Source: Calditrichota bacterium
GTDB lineage: Bacteria > Zhuqueibacterota > Zhuqueibacteria > Oleimicrobiales > Geothermoviventaceae
Length of the DNA: 8,781 nt
Direction: 5' to 3'
Assembly: GCA_013152765.1 (NCBI GenBank)
Contig: JAADFT010000071.1
Span: forward strand, 1 to 8,781
In this document: positions 1 through 6,790 of the stretch, piece by piece
How the letters are laid out: every line of letters starts with the position of its first letter
Numbering within the stretch: the stretch's first letter is position 1
Notes under the pieces: model-generated
Database searches by the model: none
The model's input: the letters and a program-made list of their open reading frames with translations, nothing else
What the model was told of the DNA's origin: nothing
Program-made: the position numbers and the translations under genes

Positions 1-1040
1 TTGATGTCCGTGAAAAAGCGGCTCGCCTTGACAATTTCCGGGACCAGCTCCACGGCGTCGAGACGCTCAACTCCGTAGAGTCCCACAACCCGACTCGTCT
101 CTCCAGTGCCGAAACCGACCTGCATCACCCTGCGCGGATGCGGGTGCAGCAGCATCGGGATGTGCCCCTGCAGTTTCTGCGTGGTGCGCAGGTCGAACGC
201 GGTGCCCGCCACAAGTACGTTGTTCACGCAGACAATCCGATTGTCTTTGTACGCGTGCACCGTCACCGTGCCGTTCACGCCTTCGTCTACGTAGAGAAGC
301 TTGCTGCCTTTCTGGTTGAAATTGAATGCCGTGGCCAGGTAGTTCGCGGGGAACACAACAAAAGCCGCCCCCGCCACTGCAAGTGCTCCGGCCAAACTGA
401 CTGCCAGGGCGCGTTTTGGGCTTTCCGCAGCCAGCGTCAGCAGAAGCACCCCGACAGCCAGGTTCAGGGAAGAAGCCACAAGCAGCCCTGTGCGGGTGCC
501 AAGCAGAGGCATCAGGATGAAGCTGGCCGCCAAAGAACCAAGTACGCCGCCAGCGGTGTTCCAGGTGTAGAGAGAGCCGACCTGCTGGCCAAGCCGCCGG
601 AGATCGGGGCCCAGCGCCCGAACGGCAACGGGAAAGGCCATGCCCATCAGGACTGTCGGAGGCAGCATCACAAGCAGCGCTTCCAGAAAGCGCATCAGGT
701 TCCAGTGCCACCAGGTGACAAGCCGGATGTGCCGCATCGTCCACGCGTACATGTCGCCGATGTGGCCGAGGGCCCAGAGCGAAACCAGAGCAGACAGGCC
801 AACTGCCAGCTCGATCCAGGCAAGGGCGTGTAGCGGCCGCGACAACCGATCCGCGAAGGCACTCCCGACCGCACCCCCAAGAGCTAGCCCGATTAAGAAG
901 GTCGTCAGCATGATGCTGAAGGCGTAGGTGGACGAGGAGAAGATGAACAGGAGCACCCGGTTCCAGAACACCTCGTAGCAAAACGCAGCGAATCCCCAGG
1001 TCAGTGCTGCGCCCAGGACTGTACCCGGCTCAGTCTTGGG
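1..1040 (-). CDS. fused MFS/spermidine synthase-type membrane protein, 3' part after the frameshift, cut by window edge
   Basis: Reading the minus strand in the frame of CTG ACC TGG at about 1004-1012 gives an uninterrupted frame to the window edge (346 whole codons if entered at 1040). It begins ALTWGFAAFCYEVFWNRVL, the counterpart of the first half's GAAGLVYEVVWARM, then has GLALGGAVGSAFADR, MLPPTVLMGMAFPV and GSLYTWNTAGGVLGS, again matching the first half. After the last helices comes a soluble domain with DEGVNGTVTVH and GFGTGET (96-116), the S-adenosylmethionine loop of spermidine synthase-like methyltransferase folds, and VELVPEIV, its acidic second-strand motif. The C-terminus lies beyond the window. 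It has no start codon of its own with a good ribosome binding site. The exact entry point is uncertain; 1040 is chosen only as a codon boundary inside the likely frameshift interval. Confidence 0.72.
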
Positions 1041-1714
1041 GAAACAATTTTCCGAGCGAGCTCCGGCAGGCGGACCCGGCCCGCAACCACAAGGGCCGAG
1101 AGGCCAATGGCCAGATTCAAAACCGCAGCCGCGTACGTGGTTTCGCGGACCCCGAGCCAGGGGATCAGGAAAAAGCCGGCAGCGACAGTGCCCGCAACGG
1201 CCCCGAAGGTGTTTGCCGCGTAGAGCAGGCCGACCTGGCTGCCGGCCCTGCTGCCGGACCGAACCAGCGCCTTGGAGAGAACCGGCAGGGTGCCACCCAT
1301 CAGAAGCGTAGGTGGCAGGAGCAGAATCAAGGAAACGAGGGCGCGAAGGAAGGTAAAACCCGCAAAATCGTAGCCGAAGTGAGCAAAGGCGAAACGGTAG
1401 ATTTCGGAGGCCAGGTCCAAAAGAAGCGGTAACAGAAAGGCGTAGAGACCAACTCCGATCTCAAGCACCCCGTACAACAACACCGGCCTCGCGCTTCGAT
1501 CAGCCAGCTTTCCGAAAAGCCAGGCGCCAAGTGCGAGCCCAGCCATGAACGCCGCCAGCACCGTGCCCACGGCAAAGGTAGTGTTGCCAAACACGATGCC
1601 GAACATCCTGGCCCACACGACCTCGTAGACCAGCCCAGCAGCCCCCGAGAGAAAAAAGATCGCCAGCAGAACACCGCGCAGAGGTCCAGCGCCCTCCGAA
1701 CGTTGAACTCCCAC
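1001..1714 (-). CDS. fused MFS/spermidine synthase-type membrane protein, 5' part before a frameshift
   Basis: This 237-codon segment encodes the first six-helix half of a membrane protein of the kind annotated as fused MFS/spermidine synthase. It opens with a hydrophobic segment containing FLSGAAGLVYEVVWARM, then GLALGAWLFGKLADR, LLPPTLLMGGTLPV and GLLYAANTFGAVAGT. Near-copies of these motifs recur in the second half, encoded in another frame below 1040. The frame ends at a TGA (1001-1003) right after a hydrophilic linker, in the middle of where the second half should begin, so the gene is interrupted rather than naturally short. The GTG start is supported by AAAGGAGGG. The family is common in environmental bacteria; true aminopropyltransferase activity is rarely shown. 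The 280-nt gap upstream suggests it is not part of the aldonate operon. Confidence 0.75.
   Translation of the reverse strand: MGVQRSEGAGPLRGVLLAIFFLSGAAGLVYEVVWARMFGIVFGNTTFAVGTVLAAFMAGLALGAWLFGKLADRSARPVLLYGVLEIGVGLYAFLLPLLLDLASEIYRFAFAHFGYDFAGFTFLRALVSLILLLPPTLLMGGTLPVLSKALVRSGSRAGSQVGLLYAANTFGAVAGTVAAGFFLIPWLGVRETTYAAAVLNLAIGLSALVVAGRVRLPELARKIVSPRLSRVQSWAQH
1010..1075 (-). other. frameshift interval in the membrane protein gene
   Basis: Family-like residues are in one frame down to about 1075 and in the -1 frame from about 1010. Adding one base anywhere between restores a single continuous protein, so one base is missing. Two short homopolymers lie here: AAAA (minus strand, 1048-1051) and CCCC (minus strand, 1038-1041). 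Extending the C-run by one gives a smooth linker, KIVSPKTEPGTVLGAAL. No X XXY YYZ slippery heptamer is in phase, so programmed frameshifting is not supported. Either a sequencing/assembly error or a true one-base deletion explains it. Confidence 0.75.
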
Positions 1715-1718
1715 GACT

Positions 1719-1727
1719 CCCTCCTTT
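1719..1727 (-). promoter_or_regulatory. ribosome binding site that selects the GTG start of the membrane protein
   Basis: AAAGGAGGG on the minus strand lies 4 nt before the GTG at 1714. The longer in-frame option beginning at GTG 1792 has no such signal and would add 26 non-membrane residues unlike the family, whose N-terminus begins just ahead of the first membrane segment. Confidence 0.7.
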
Positions 1728-1819
1728 CCAAAACTCCCGTGACGAAAAACCTCGAAGGCCACCCCCTGTGGACGCGCAAACCCGTGGTGCACTTCGACGT
1801 CCGCCGGATCAGCTCCGGG

Positions 1820-1909
1820 CTACGCCCCTGCGGACTCCAACAACACCACACCTTGCCCTGCTTTCGCTGACGAGGCGCCGCAGAGCAAGGTTACAAGAAA
1901 CAAGATCAC
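1820..1909 (-). other. short ORF resembling a signal peptide (possible remnant)
   Basis: The 280-nt gap between the LarA-like gene and the membrane protein holds a 29-codon GTG-initiated ORF. The codons just upstream give RHRRR, followed by VILFLVTLLCG and ASSAKA/G, which has the charged, hydrophobic and small-residue layout of a Sec signal peptide. It stops at TAG (1820-1822), after which the same frame continues open (including FARPQGVAFE, vaguely NHL-repeat-like) into the start of the membrane protein. There is no convincing Shine-Dalgarno before the GTG. It could be the decayed 5' end of an exported protein gene or chance. I see no other gene in this gap. Confidence 0.2.
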
Positions 1910-1953
1910 CCGGCGCCGGTGACGGAAATCATCCCAGATTTTCCGCAGACCTA

Positions 1954-1991
1954 CCGTTGCCAGCGGGCTGCCACCGCTGCCGGACTAACGG
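1954..1991 (-). terminator. weak hairpin after the LarA-like gene
   Basis: Starting 3 nt after the stop codon, the minus strand has nested arms: CCGTT (1987-1991) pairs with AACGG (1954-1958), and CAGCGG (1974-1979) pairs with CCGCTG (1961-1966) around a 7-nt loop. The two stems are separated by an asymmetric bulge and no U-run follows, so it is a poor rho-independent terminator; it may be a 3'-end stabilising structure or chance. Confidence 0.25.
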
Positions 1992-1994
1992 CAT

Positions 1995-3254
1995 TCAGCG
2001 GCTTGAGTCTTTCAACCTGTACAGCACCTCACCCGCTTTGGGAACGTACAGAATGCCTTCGTCCTCACGGTTCTTCCACTCTTCGGGATTGATCGTCTTC
2101 GGATCCCGGTAGCCCAGGTTGATCCGCCGACAGCGCTCTTCGGGAATCCCCGTGGCCAGCACCACGTTGATCCGCGGCTTCTCCACACCGTTTTCGAAAG
2201 TTCCGATTCCCTTGACGTGCGTCGAGTGTGCCATCACGCCGCCGGGCACGTCTTTGAATTTGTCCCACTGCTTCAGGAAGTAGTCACGCACGTGGTAACC
2301 GATTTGATCCAAGATCTTGCCGTGCGTGTAGGAGACCTCCGTGATGTGCGGTCCGTAGATGATCAGCTCACCACCGTCTGCCACCACGGGCTCCAGCTTG
2401 TACATGCACTTGCCAGCCGTCCAGAGGTCGTCGTACATCGTGGGACACACGGAAAGCACACGGTCGAATGGGTGATCCACGTAGACAACGTGAATCTGTG
2501 CCGAGAGGTCTGCAGCGTCGCTAAACGCCTCTTCGGGAGTCCCAATGTACAGCCCGTGCAATCCCTCGTCCGTAGTGACCATGCTCAGGCAAAGCTTGGG
2601 CATGTCGAGGAACTGCGCCGCCCGGTCCACAACACGCCGCACCGGGTTCCACTTGGTGCCGATGATCTTCATGTTGGTGATCACGGCGCCCAGCCAATGG
2701 AAGAAGTTGATGATGTCGGGTCCTGCGATTCCTGGAAACAGGTACTTGTTGCCGCCAGAAAAACCAACTACTTCGTGTGGGAACGTCGGCCCCGCGATCA
2801 TCAGGACGTCGTAGTCCAGCACCAGCTTGTTCAGCGCTACGGGCACGTCCTGACGCATCAGCCCTTCGGTGATTTCTTCGATTTCCGAGGCCGGAATCGT
2901 GCCCAGCAACGTCAGGGTTTCGGGGTCGTCCCAGCGATGGTTGTACACATCCACGGAGCTGTAGCGACGCTCCCATTCTTCCGCTGACACGCCCAAATGC
3001 TGCAGAATCCGCTCCCACGACATGACCGGGTGGGTCCCAAGAGCAATTAGGAAATCCAGTTTGCCAACCCTGGGCAGCAACAAGTCCGTGAACATCCGGA
3101 AGAACAGCGGCACCGGTGCCGTGCGCGTGGTGTCGGGGATGAGCACGATGACGCGCTTGCCGTCCAGGTCCTCACGTTCGAAGGCCTCTCTGGCAAGAGC
3201 GTAGACTTCTTCCTCCGAAAGCACCCTGTCTTTGTAGCCTTTGCCGATGGTCAT
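1995..3254 (-). CDS. LarA-like nickel-pincer hydroxyacid racemase/epimerase (lactate racemase superfamily)
   Basis: A 419-residue protein of the lactate racemase LarA family, which racemises or epimerises the carbon alpha to a carboxylate using the nickel-pincer nucleotide cofactor. Catalytic residues known from Lactiplantibacillus LarA are all found in context: PDTTR (D41, R44; equivalents of D72, R75), GTH (H75; H108), FPHEVVGFSGGNKYLFPGI (H160 and K170; H174 and K184, the lysine joined to the cofactor) and NFFHW (H186; H200, a nickel ligand). The 160/170/186 spacing equals 174/184/200 exactly. There is no signal peptide. The ATG follows GGAG with a 9-nt gap. The loop reads SGGNK where lactate racemases usually have SGGRK or similar. 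Family members racemise lactate, malate or phenyllactate or epimerise gluconate at C2; the neighbouring aldonate enzymes favour an aldonate 2-epimerase. The cofactor genes larB, larC and larE are not here. Confidence 0.9.
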   Translation of the reverse strand: MTIGKGYKDRVLSEEEVYALAREAFEREDLDGKRVIVLIPDTTRTAPVPLFFRMFTDLLLPRVGKLDFLIALGTHPVMSWERILQHLGVSAEEWERRYSSVDVYNHRWDDPETLTLLGTIPASEIEEITEGLMRQDVPVALNKLVLDYDVLMIAGPTFPHEVVGFSGGNKYLFPGIAGPDIINFFHWLGAVITNMKIIGTKWNPVRRVVDRAAQFLDMPKLCLSMVTTDEGLHGLYIGTPEEAFSDAADLSAQIHVVYVDHPFDRVLSVCPTMYDDLWTAGKCMYKLEPVVADGGELIIYGPHITEVSYTHGKILDQIGYHVRDYFLKQWDKFKDVPGGVMAHSTHVKGIGTFENGVEKPRINVVLATGIPEERCRRINLGYRDPKTINPEEWKNREDEGILYVPKAGEVLYRLKDSSR

Positions 3255-3289
3255 TTTCGCGCTCCAAATTCAACCGTCTTCGGGTCCTC

Positions 3290-4057
3290 TCACAAATTCG
3301 CCAGCCAACCGCCGTCGACGAACAGGATGTGGCCGGTCACGTAGCTGCTGGCCTCCGAAGCCAGAAAAACGGCAGCTCCCACCAGTTCCTCAGGGCGTCC
3401 CCAGCGTCCAAGCGGCGCCCGGCGCTTTACCCAGGCGTCCAGTTCCGGGTTCTCCTGCAGCGGTTTGGTCATCTCCGTGGCAAAGTAGCCCGGAGCAATT
3501 GCGTTGACACGAATTCCGTGCTGAGCCCACTCCACCGCAAGCGCCCGCGTGAGCTGGCGGATGCCACCCTTGCTTACAGTGTAGGCCACTGTGGTAGGTC
3601 GGTGCCCCTCGCACATGAGCGAACCGATGTTCACGATGTTGCCAGGTCTACCGCTGGAAATGCGCTCCCGGGCAAACGCCTGGCTCAGTGCGAAGACGGC
3701 CGTCAGATTCACTTCCAGAACCGCACGCCAGTCCTCCAACGAGATGTCTTTCGCCAGAGCCCGCCGCTGGATTCCAGCGACGTTGAGCAGCACGTCCACT
3801 CCGCCGGTGGCCTCAACAACGCGTTCGTACAGCCCCGGGATTTCGTCCACCCGGCTCAGGTCGAACGGGAACACCCAGGCCTGCCGCCCTTTCTGCCTGA
3901 TTTGCTCCGCCACACGTTCCAGCGCCTCTCCACTTCGCGCCACCAGCACCACGTCCGCCCCGAAGTCAGCAAGTCCCTCGGCCAGCGTTCGGCCGAGTCC
4001 TCGACTCGCCCCGGTGACCAGGGCGACCTTGCCCGTGAGATCGAAAATCTCGCGCAA
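3290..4057 (-). CDS. SDR oxidoreductase, gluconate 5-dehydrogenase-like
   Basis: A 255-residue SDR starting at TTG. It has a canonical TGASRGLG (15-22), NVAG (92-95), N117 and the catalytic S146, Y159 and K163 (YTVSK). R19 in the glycine loop and R41 after the second strand suggest NADP(H) preference. IVNIGSL (141-147), PGYFATEMTKPL (189-200), AWVKRRAPLGRWG and GHILFVDGGWLA strongly recall gluconate 5-dehydrogenases (IdnO type: 5-keto-D-gluconate to D-gluconate); the VDGGWLA ending also occurs in KduD-type 2-dehydro-3-deoxy-gluconate/2-deoxy-gluconate dehydrogenases, the main alternative. It follows gnd after 67 nt containing a hairpin, and lies 35 nt before the LarA-like gene, so these two are probably co-translated from one message. 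SDR membership is certain, the aldonate substrate likely. Confidence 0.9.
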   Translation of the reverse strand: MREIFDLTGKVALVTGASRGLGRTLAEGLADFGADVVLVARSGEALERVAEQIRQKGRQAWVFPFDLSRVDEIPGLYERVVEATGGVDVLLNVAGIQRRALAKDISLEDWRAVLEVNLTAVFALSQAFARERISSGRPGNIVNIGSLMCEGHRPTTVAYTVSKGGIRQLTRALAVEWAQHGIRVNAIAPGYFATEMTKPLQENPELDAWVKRRAPLGRWGRPEELVGAAVFLASEASSYVTGHILFVDGGWLANL

Positions 4058-4073
4058 CTGTGCCCTCCTCCTG
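4055..4073 (-). promoter_or_regulatory. ribosome binding site that fixes a TTG start
   Basis: The minus strand carries AGGAGGAGGG (4063-4072), then CACAG, then TTG at 4057. No ATG or GTG in the reading frame has comparable support: the in-frame ATG at 4114 lies in front of the hairpin and would add 19 residues unlike any SDR N-terminus. The strong ribosome binding site therefore sets the start at TTG. Confidence 0.75.
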
Positions 4074-4079
4074 AACAAA

Positions 4080-4107
4080 GCGGGGCTGCCCGTCCAAGCA
4101 GCCCCGC
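4080..4107 (-). terminator. intergenic GC-rich hairpin with U-rich tail, possible internal terminator/attenuator
   Basis: On the minus strand this is a perfect 10-bp stem, GCGGGGCTGC pairing with GCAGCCCCGC, around an 8-nt loop (TTGGACGG), followed at once by TTTGTT. This has the form of a rho-independent terminator with a slightly impure U-tract. It begins 17 nt after the gnd stop codon and ends just before the Shine-Dalgarno of the next SDR. It could lower expression of the two downstream genes relative to gnd, protect the 3' end of the upstream message, or mark an operon end. The stem is directly visible; its effect is inferred. Confidence 0.6.
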
Positions 4108-4124
4108 CACTCATTCTCAGTTGC

Positions 4125-5576
4125 TTAAGCTATGTAGGCAGTAGACGCCGTACCGCCACCGAGTCCCGCCCAATCCGTGTGGAAGAACTCGCCCCGCGGC
4201 CGGTCCACGCGCTCGTACTGGTGCGCGCCAAAGTAGTCGCGCATGGCTTGCAGCAGGTTCGCCGGCAGACGGTCGCTGCGGTAGCCGTCGTAGTAGGCCA
4301 GAGCCGCAGCCGTGGCCGGAATGGGCACGCCCAGACGCACGGCCTCGGCCGCCACGCGGCGCCAGCTTTCCTGCGAGGCCTCGATCTTCTCGCGGAAGAA
4401 CGGATCCAGCATCAGGTTCGCCAGGTCGGGCTGTTTGTCGAAGGCTTCTTTGATTTTGCCCAGGAAAACGGAGCGAATGATGCAACCGTTTCGCCAGAGC
4501 AACGCGATGTTGCCAAAGTTCAGATTCCAGTCGTAAACTTTGGAAGCCGAGCGCATCAGGGTAAAGCCCTGGGCGTAGGAAACGATCTTCGACGCGTACA
4601 GGGCCCTGCGAATGTCTTCCAGAAAAGCCTGACGGTCGCCTTCGAACTTCGCAGACGGCCCGTGCAGCACCTTCGAAGCCGCCACGCGCTCTTCTTTCAT
4701 GGCCGAAAGGAAGCGCGCGAAAACCGCCTCCGTGATCAGCGTAAGTGGAATGCCCTCATCCAGGGATTCCATCGCCGTCCACTTGCCCGTGCCTTTCTGG
4801 CCCGCCGTGTCCAGGATCTTGTCGACCAGCGGCTGACCGTCTTCGTCCTTGAAGGCAAGAATGTGCGACGTGATTTCCACCAGGTAGCTGTTCAACTCAC
4901 CCTTGTTCCACTCGGCAAAGGTCTCGGCCATTTCGTCGGGCGTCATGCCGAGCACGTGCTTCATCAGGTGGTAGCTTTCGCAGATGAGCTGAATGTCGCC
5001 GTACTCGATGCCGTTGTGGACCATTTTCACGAAGTGGCCAGCACCGTTTGGTCCGACCCAATCCGCGCAGGGGGAACCGTCGTCCACTTTGGCGGCGATG
5101 GCCTGAAAGATTGGCTTCACATGCTCCCAGGCCGCGGGCGACCCACCCGGCATGATGGACGGACCGCGCAAAGCTCCCTCTTCGCCACCGGAAATGCCCG
5201 TGCCGATGTAAAGCAGCCCCTTGCTCTCCACGTACTCCGTCCTGCGCATCGTGTCTTTGAAGTACGAATTCCCGCCGTCGATGATGATGTCGCCGGGCTC
5301 CAGCAACGGAATCAGCTTCTCGATGAAATCATCCACCGGCTTCCCGGCTTTCACCATCAGCATCACTTTGCGCGGGCGCTTCAGCGACTGAACCAGCTCC
5401 TCCAGGCTGTGGGTGCCCTTGATCTTTTTGCCCTTGCCGCGCCCGTTCACAAAGCGGTCCACCTTCTCGACCGTACGGTTGTAAACCGCAACGCAAAAGC
5501 CCTTACTCTCCATGTTCAAAGCCAGGTTCTCGCCCATGACGGCGAGACCGATCAGGCCGATGTCGCATTTGTCCAT
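4125..5576 (-). CDS. gnd: 6-phosphogluconate dehydrogenase, decarboxylating
   Basis: A 483-residue protein of the long-form, dimeric 6-phosphogluconate dehydrogenase type, which converts 6-phospho-D-gluconate to D-ribulose 5-phosphate and CO2 with NADP+. The N-terminal dinucleotide fold has GLAVMG (10-15) and NRT (33-35), the Arg/Thr pair typical of NADP+ binding. SGGEEGALRG (129-138), K184 and E191 in GHFVKMVHNGIEYGD are the substrate and catalytic signature. The C-terminal tail RDYFGAHQYERVD provides R446 and H452, which reach the partner subunit's active site in known structures. All key residues are present and the protein is full length. AGGAGG lies 6 nt before the ATG. Its place among aldonate dehydrogenases suggests it acts as the exit to the pentose phosphate pathway for gluconate made by its neighbours; it is followed by a GC-rich hairpin. 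Confidence 0.97.
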   Translation of the reverse strand: MDKCDIGLIGLAVMGENLALNMESKGFCVAVYNRTVEKVDRFVNGRGKGKKIKGTHSLEELVQSLKRPRKVMLMVKAGKPVDDFIEKLIPLLEPGDIIIDGGNSYFKDTMRRTEYVESKGLLYIGTGISGGEEGALRGPSIMPGGSPAAWEHVKPIFQAIAAKVDDGSPCADWVGPNGAGHFVKMVHNGIEYGDIQLICESYHLMKHVLGMTPDEMAETFAEWNKGELNSYLVEITSHILAFKDEDGQPLVDKILDTAGQKGTGKWTAMESLDEGIPLTLITEAVFARFLSAMKEERVAASKVLHGPSAKFEGDRQAFLEDIRRALYASKIVSYAQGFTLMRSASKVYDWNLNFGNIALLWRNGCIIRSVFLGKIKEAFDKQPDLANLMLDPFFREKIEASQESWRRVAAEAVRLGVPIPATAAALAYYDGYRSDRLPANLLQAMRDYFGAHQYERVDRPRGEFFHTDWAGLGGGTASTAYIA

Positions 5577-5684
5577 TGCTTTCCTCCTCGCGTTCGCTGC
5601 CTTGTGAACATCCCACCTCGCGTCGTCAACTGTCGGAAAACCACCCCACTCCCCTGTACCAGCGTGCTGATCCCATTTTCCAGC

Positions 5685-6722
5685 TTACATCCAGGGATCG
5701 ATGGCCATCTTGAGGACCTTGTCCTTGCCTTTCTCGAACATCTCGAATGCCTCGGGAAGATCAGCCAGCGGCAAAACGTGCGACACAATCGTGTCCGCGT
5801 CAATCTTGCCGGATTCCAGAATCCGCACCGCCTGCGGGAAAGTGAAAGGTGGCATTTTTGCGCCGAGAATGGTGAGCTCTTTCAGGAAAATCTCGTACGG
5901 GCTGATCACCACGCGACCGTCTTCGGGACTTACCCCGAAGAGCATCAGCTTACCACCCGGACGCACCAGCTCCACCCCCTCTTGCACTGCGGCGGGATCG
6001 CCTGTGGCGTCCACCACTACATCGAAGCCATCCGGACTCACCTCGCGAACCGCGTTTGCGACATTGCCCTTCTTGACCGCCAGGGCATGCTTTGCGCCAA
6101 GCTTGCCCGCCACTTCGGCGCGCTCAGGAACAACGTCCACCTGCGTGATTTCTGCCGATTCCACACCCTGCAGCATCTGGTTCCAGAGGAGACCGATCGG
6201 TCCCGCGCCGAGGATCAAAACCTTGCTTCCCGCCGGCGCCTGCAGCCGCTCGTAGCCGCGCACCACGCAGGCCAGGGGTTCAACCAGCGCGCCTGCTTTC
6301 AGCGGCATGTCGTCCCGGAGAGGGAACAGACGGTCGCGCGTGGCCACCGTGTACTGAGTGTAGCCGCCGGTCATGTGGTAACCCATGTTCTTCATGTTGG
6401 GGCAGAGATTTGGGCGACCGCTCTGGCAGAACTCGCAGTGTCCACACGGAACCACAGGATCGACCGCTACCTTCTGGCCAGGTGTCAGGTCCTCAACCGC
6501 GCTACCCATCTCCACCACTTCGGCCACGATTTCGTGGCCCAGTACCACCGGCGGTTTCGCAAGAGGCACTTCGCCGTGGAACAGGTGCAGATCCGTTCCG
6601 CAAACGCCGCACAACAGAACTTTCAAAAGAACTTCATCGGGTTTCAGGTCGTCCAGCGTGATTTCCTGAAACTCCAGAACGTCCTTCTCCACGTAAACGG
6701 CTGCACGACTCTTCCACGCCAT
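5685..6722 (-). CDS. zinc-dependent alcohol dehydrogenase (sorbitol/L-idonate/threonine dehydrogenase type)
   Basis: A 345-residue medium-chain zinc dehydrogenase, the usual length for the sorbitol/L-idonate/threonine dehydrogenase group, oxidising a secondary alcohol of a polyol or sugar acid with NAD(P)+. Catalytic zinc ligands are C41 (CGTD), H63-E64 (GHE) and E148 (VEPLAC). The structural zinc loop is intact, with C93, C96, C99 and C107. The Rossmann motif GAGPIG is at 172-177 and D196 ends the second strand, which usually favours NAD+ over NADP+. The ATG follows AAGGAGGGG closely, supporting the start. It sits 68 nt after the mannonate-type SDR and 108 nt before gnd. Beside a gluconate 5-dehydrogenase-like SDR and gnd, an IdnD-like role (L-idonate to 5-ketogluconate) is attractive, but sorbitol, L-iditol, galactitol or threonine dehydrogenase activity cannot be excluded. 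Confidence 0.92.
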   Translation of the reverse strand: MAWKSRAAVYVEKDVLEFQEITLDDLKPDEVLLKVLLCGVCGTDLHLFHGEVPLAKPPVVLGHEIVAEVVEMGSAVEDLTPGQKVAVDPVVPCGHCEFCQSGRPNLCPNMKNMGYHMTGGYTQYTVATRDRLFPLRDDMPLKAGALVEPLACVVRGYERLQAPAGSKVLILGAGPIGLLWNQMLQGVESAEITQVDVVPERAEVAGKLGAKHALAVKKGNVANAVREVSPDGFDVVVDATGDPAAVQEGVELVRPGGKLMLFGVSPEDGRVVISPYEIFLKELTILGAKMPPFTFPQAVRILESGKIDADTIVSHVLPLADLPEAFEMFEKGKDKVLKMAIDPWM

Positions 6723-6790
6723 CGCTACCCCTCCTTAGCTTCGCTACACTCACCGTGGACTTTCATCCCACACTGACGGGTCTGTCCCGC

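Noticed and set aside
67..981. Minus-strand 304-codon ORF
   Set aside because: It is a shifted frame of the membrane protein's second half; the sister frame gives helices, the duplicated motifs and the GFGTGET loop, while this one is an Arg/Ala/Gly-rich shadow.
1010..1075. Programmed -1 ribosomal frameshift in the membrane protein gene
   Set aside because: No in-phase slippery heptamer is present and the family is normally encoded in one frame; a one-base deletion or sequence error is simpler.
3591..6776. Plus-strand ORF of more than 1000 codons
   Set aside because: It lies opposite three well-supported genes with full catalytic motifs, is rich in His, Arg and Gln without domain features, and arises from high-GC codon use of the minus-strand genes.
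6723..6790. Small CGGG/CCCG stem between the first SDR and the zinc dehydrogenase
   Set aside because: Only 4-5 bp with no U-tract; too weak to call a terminator.
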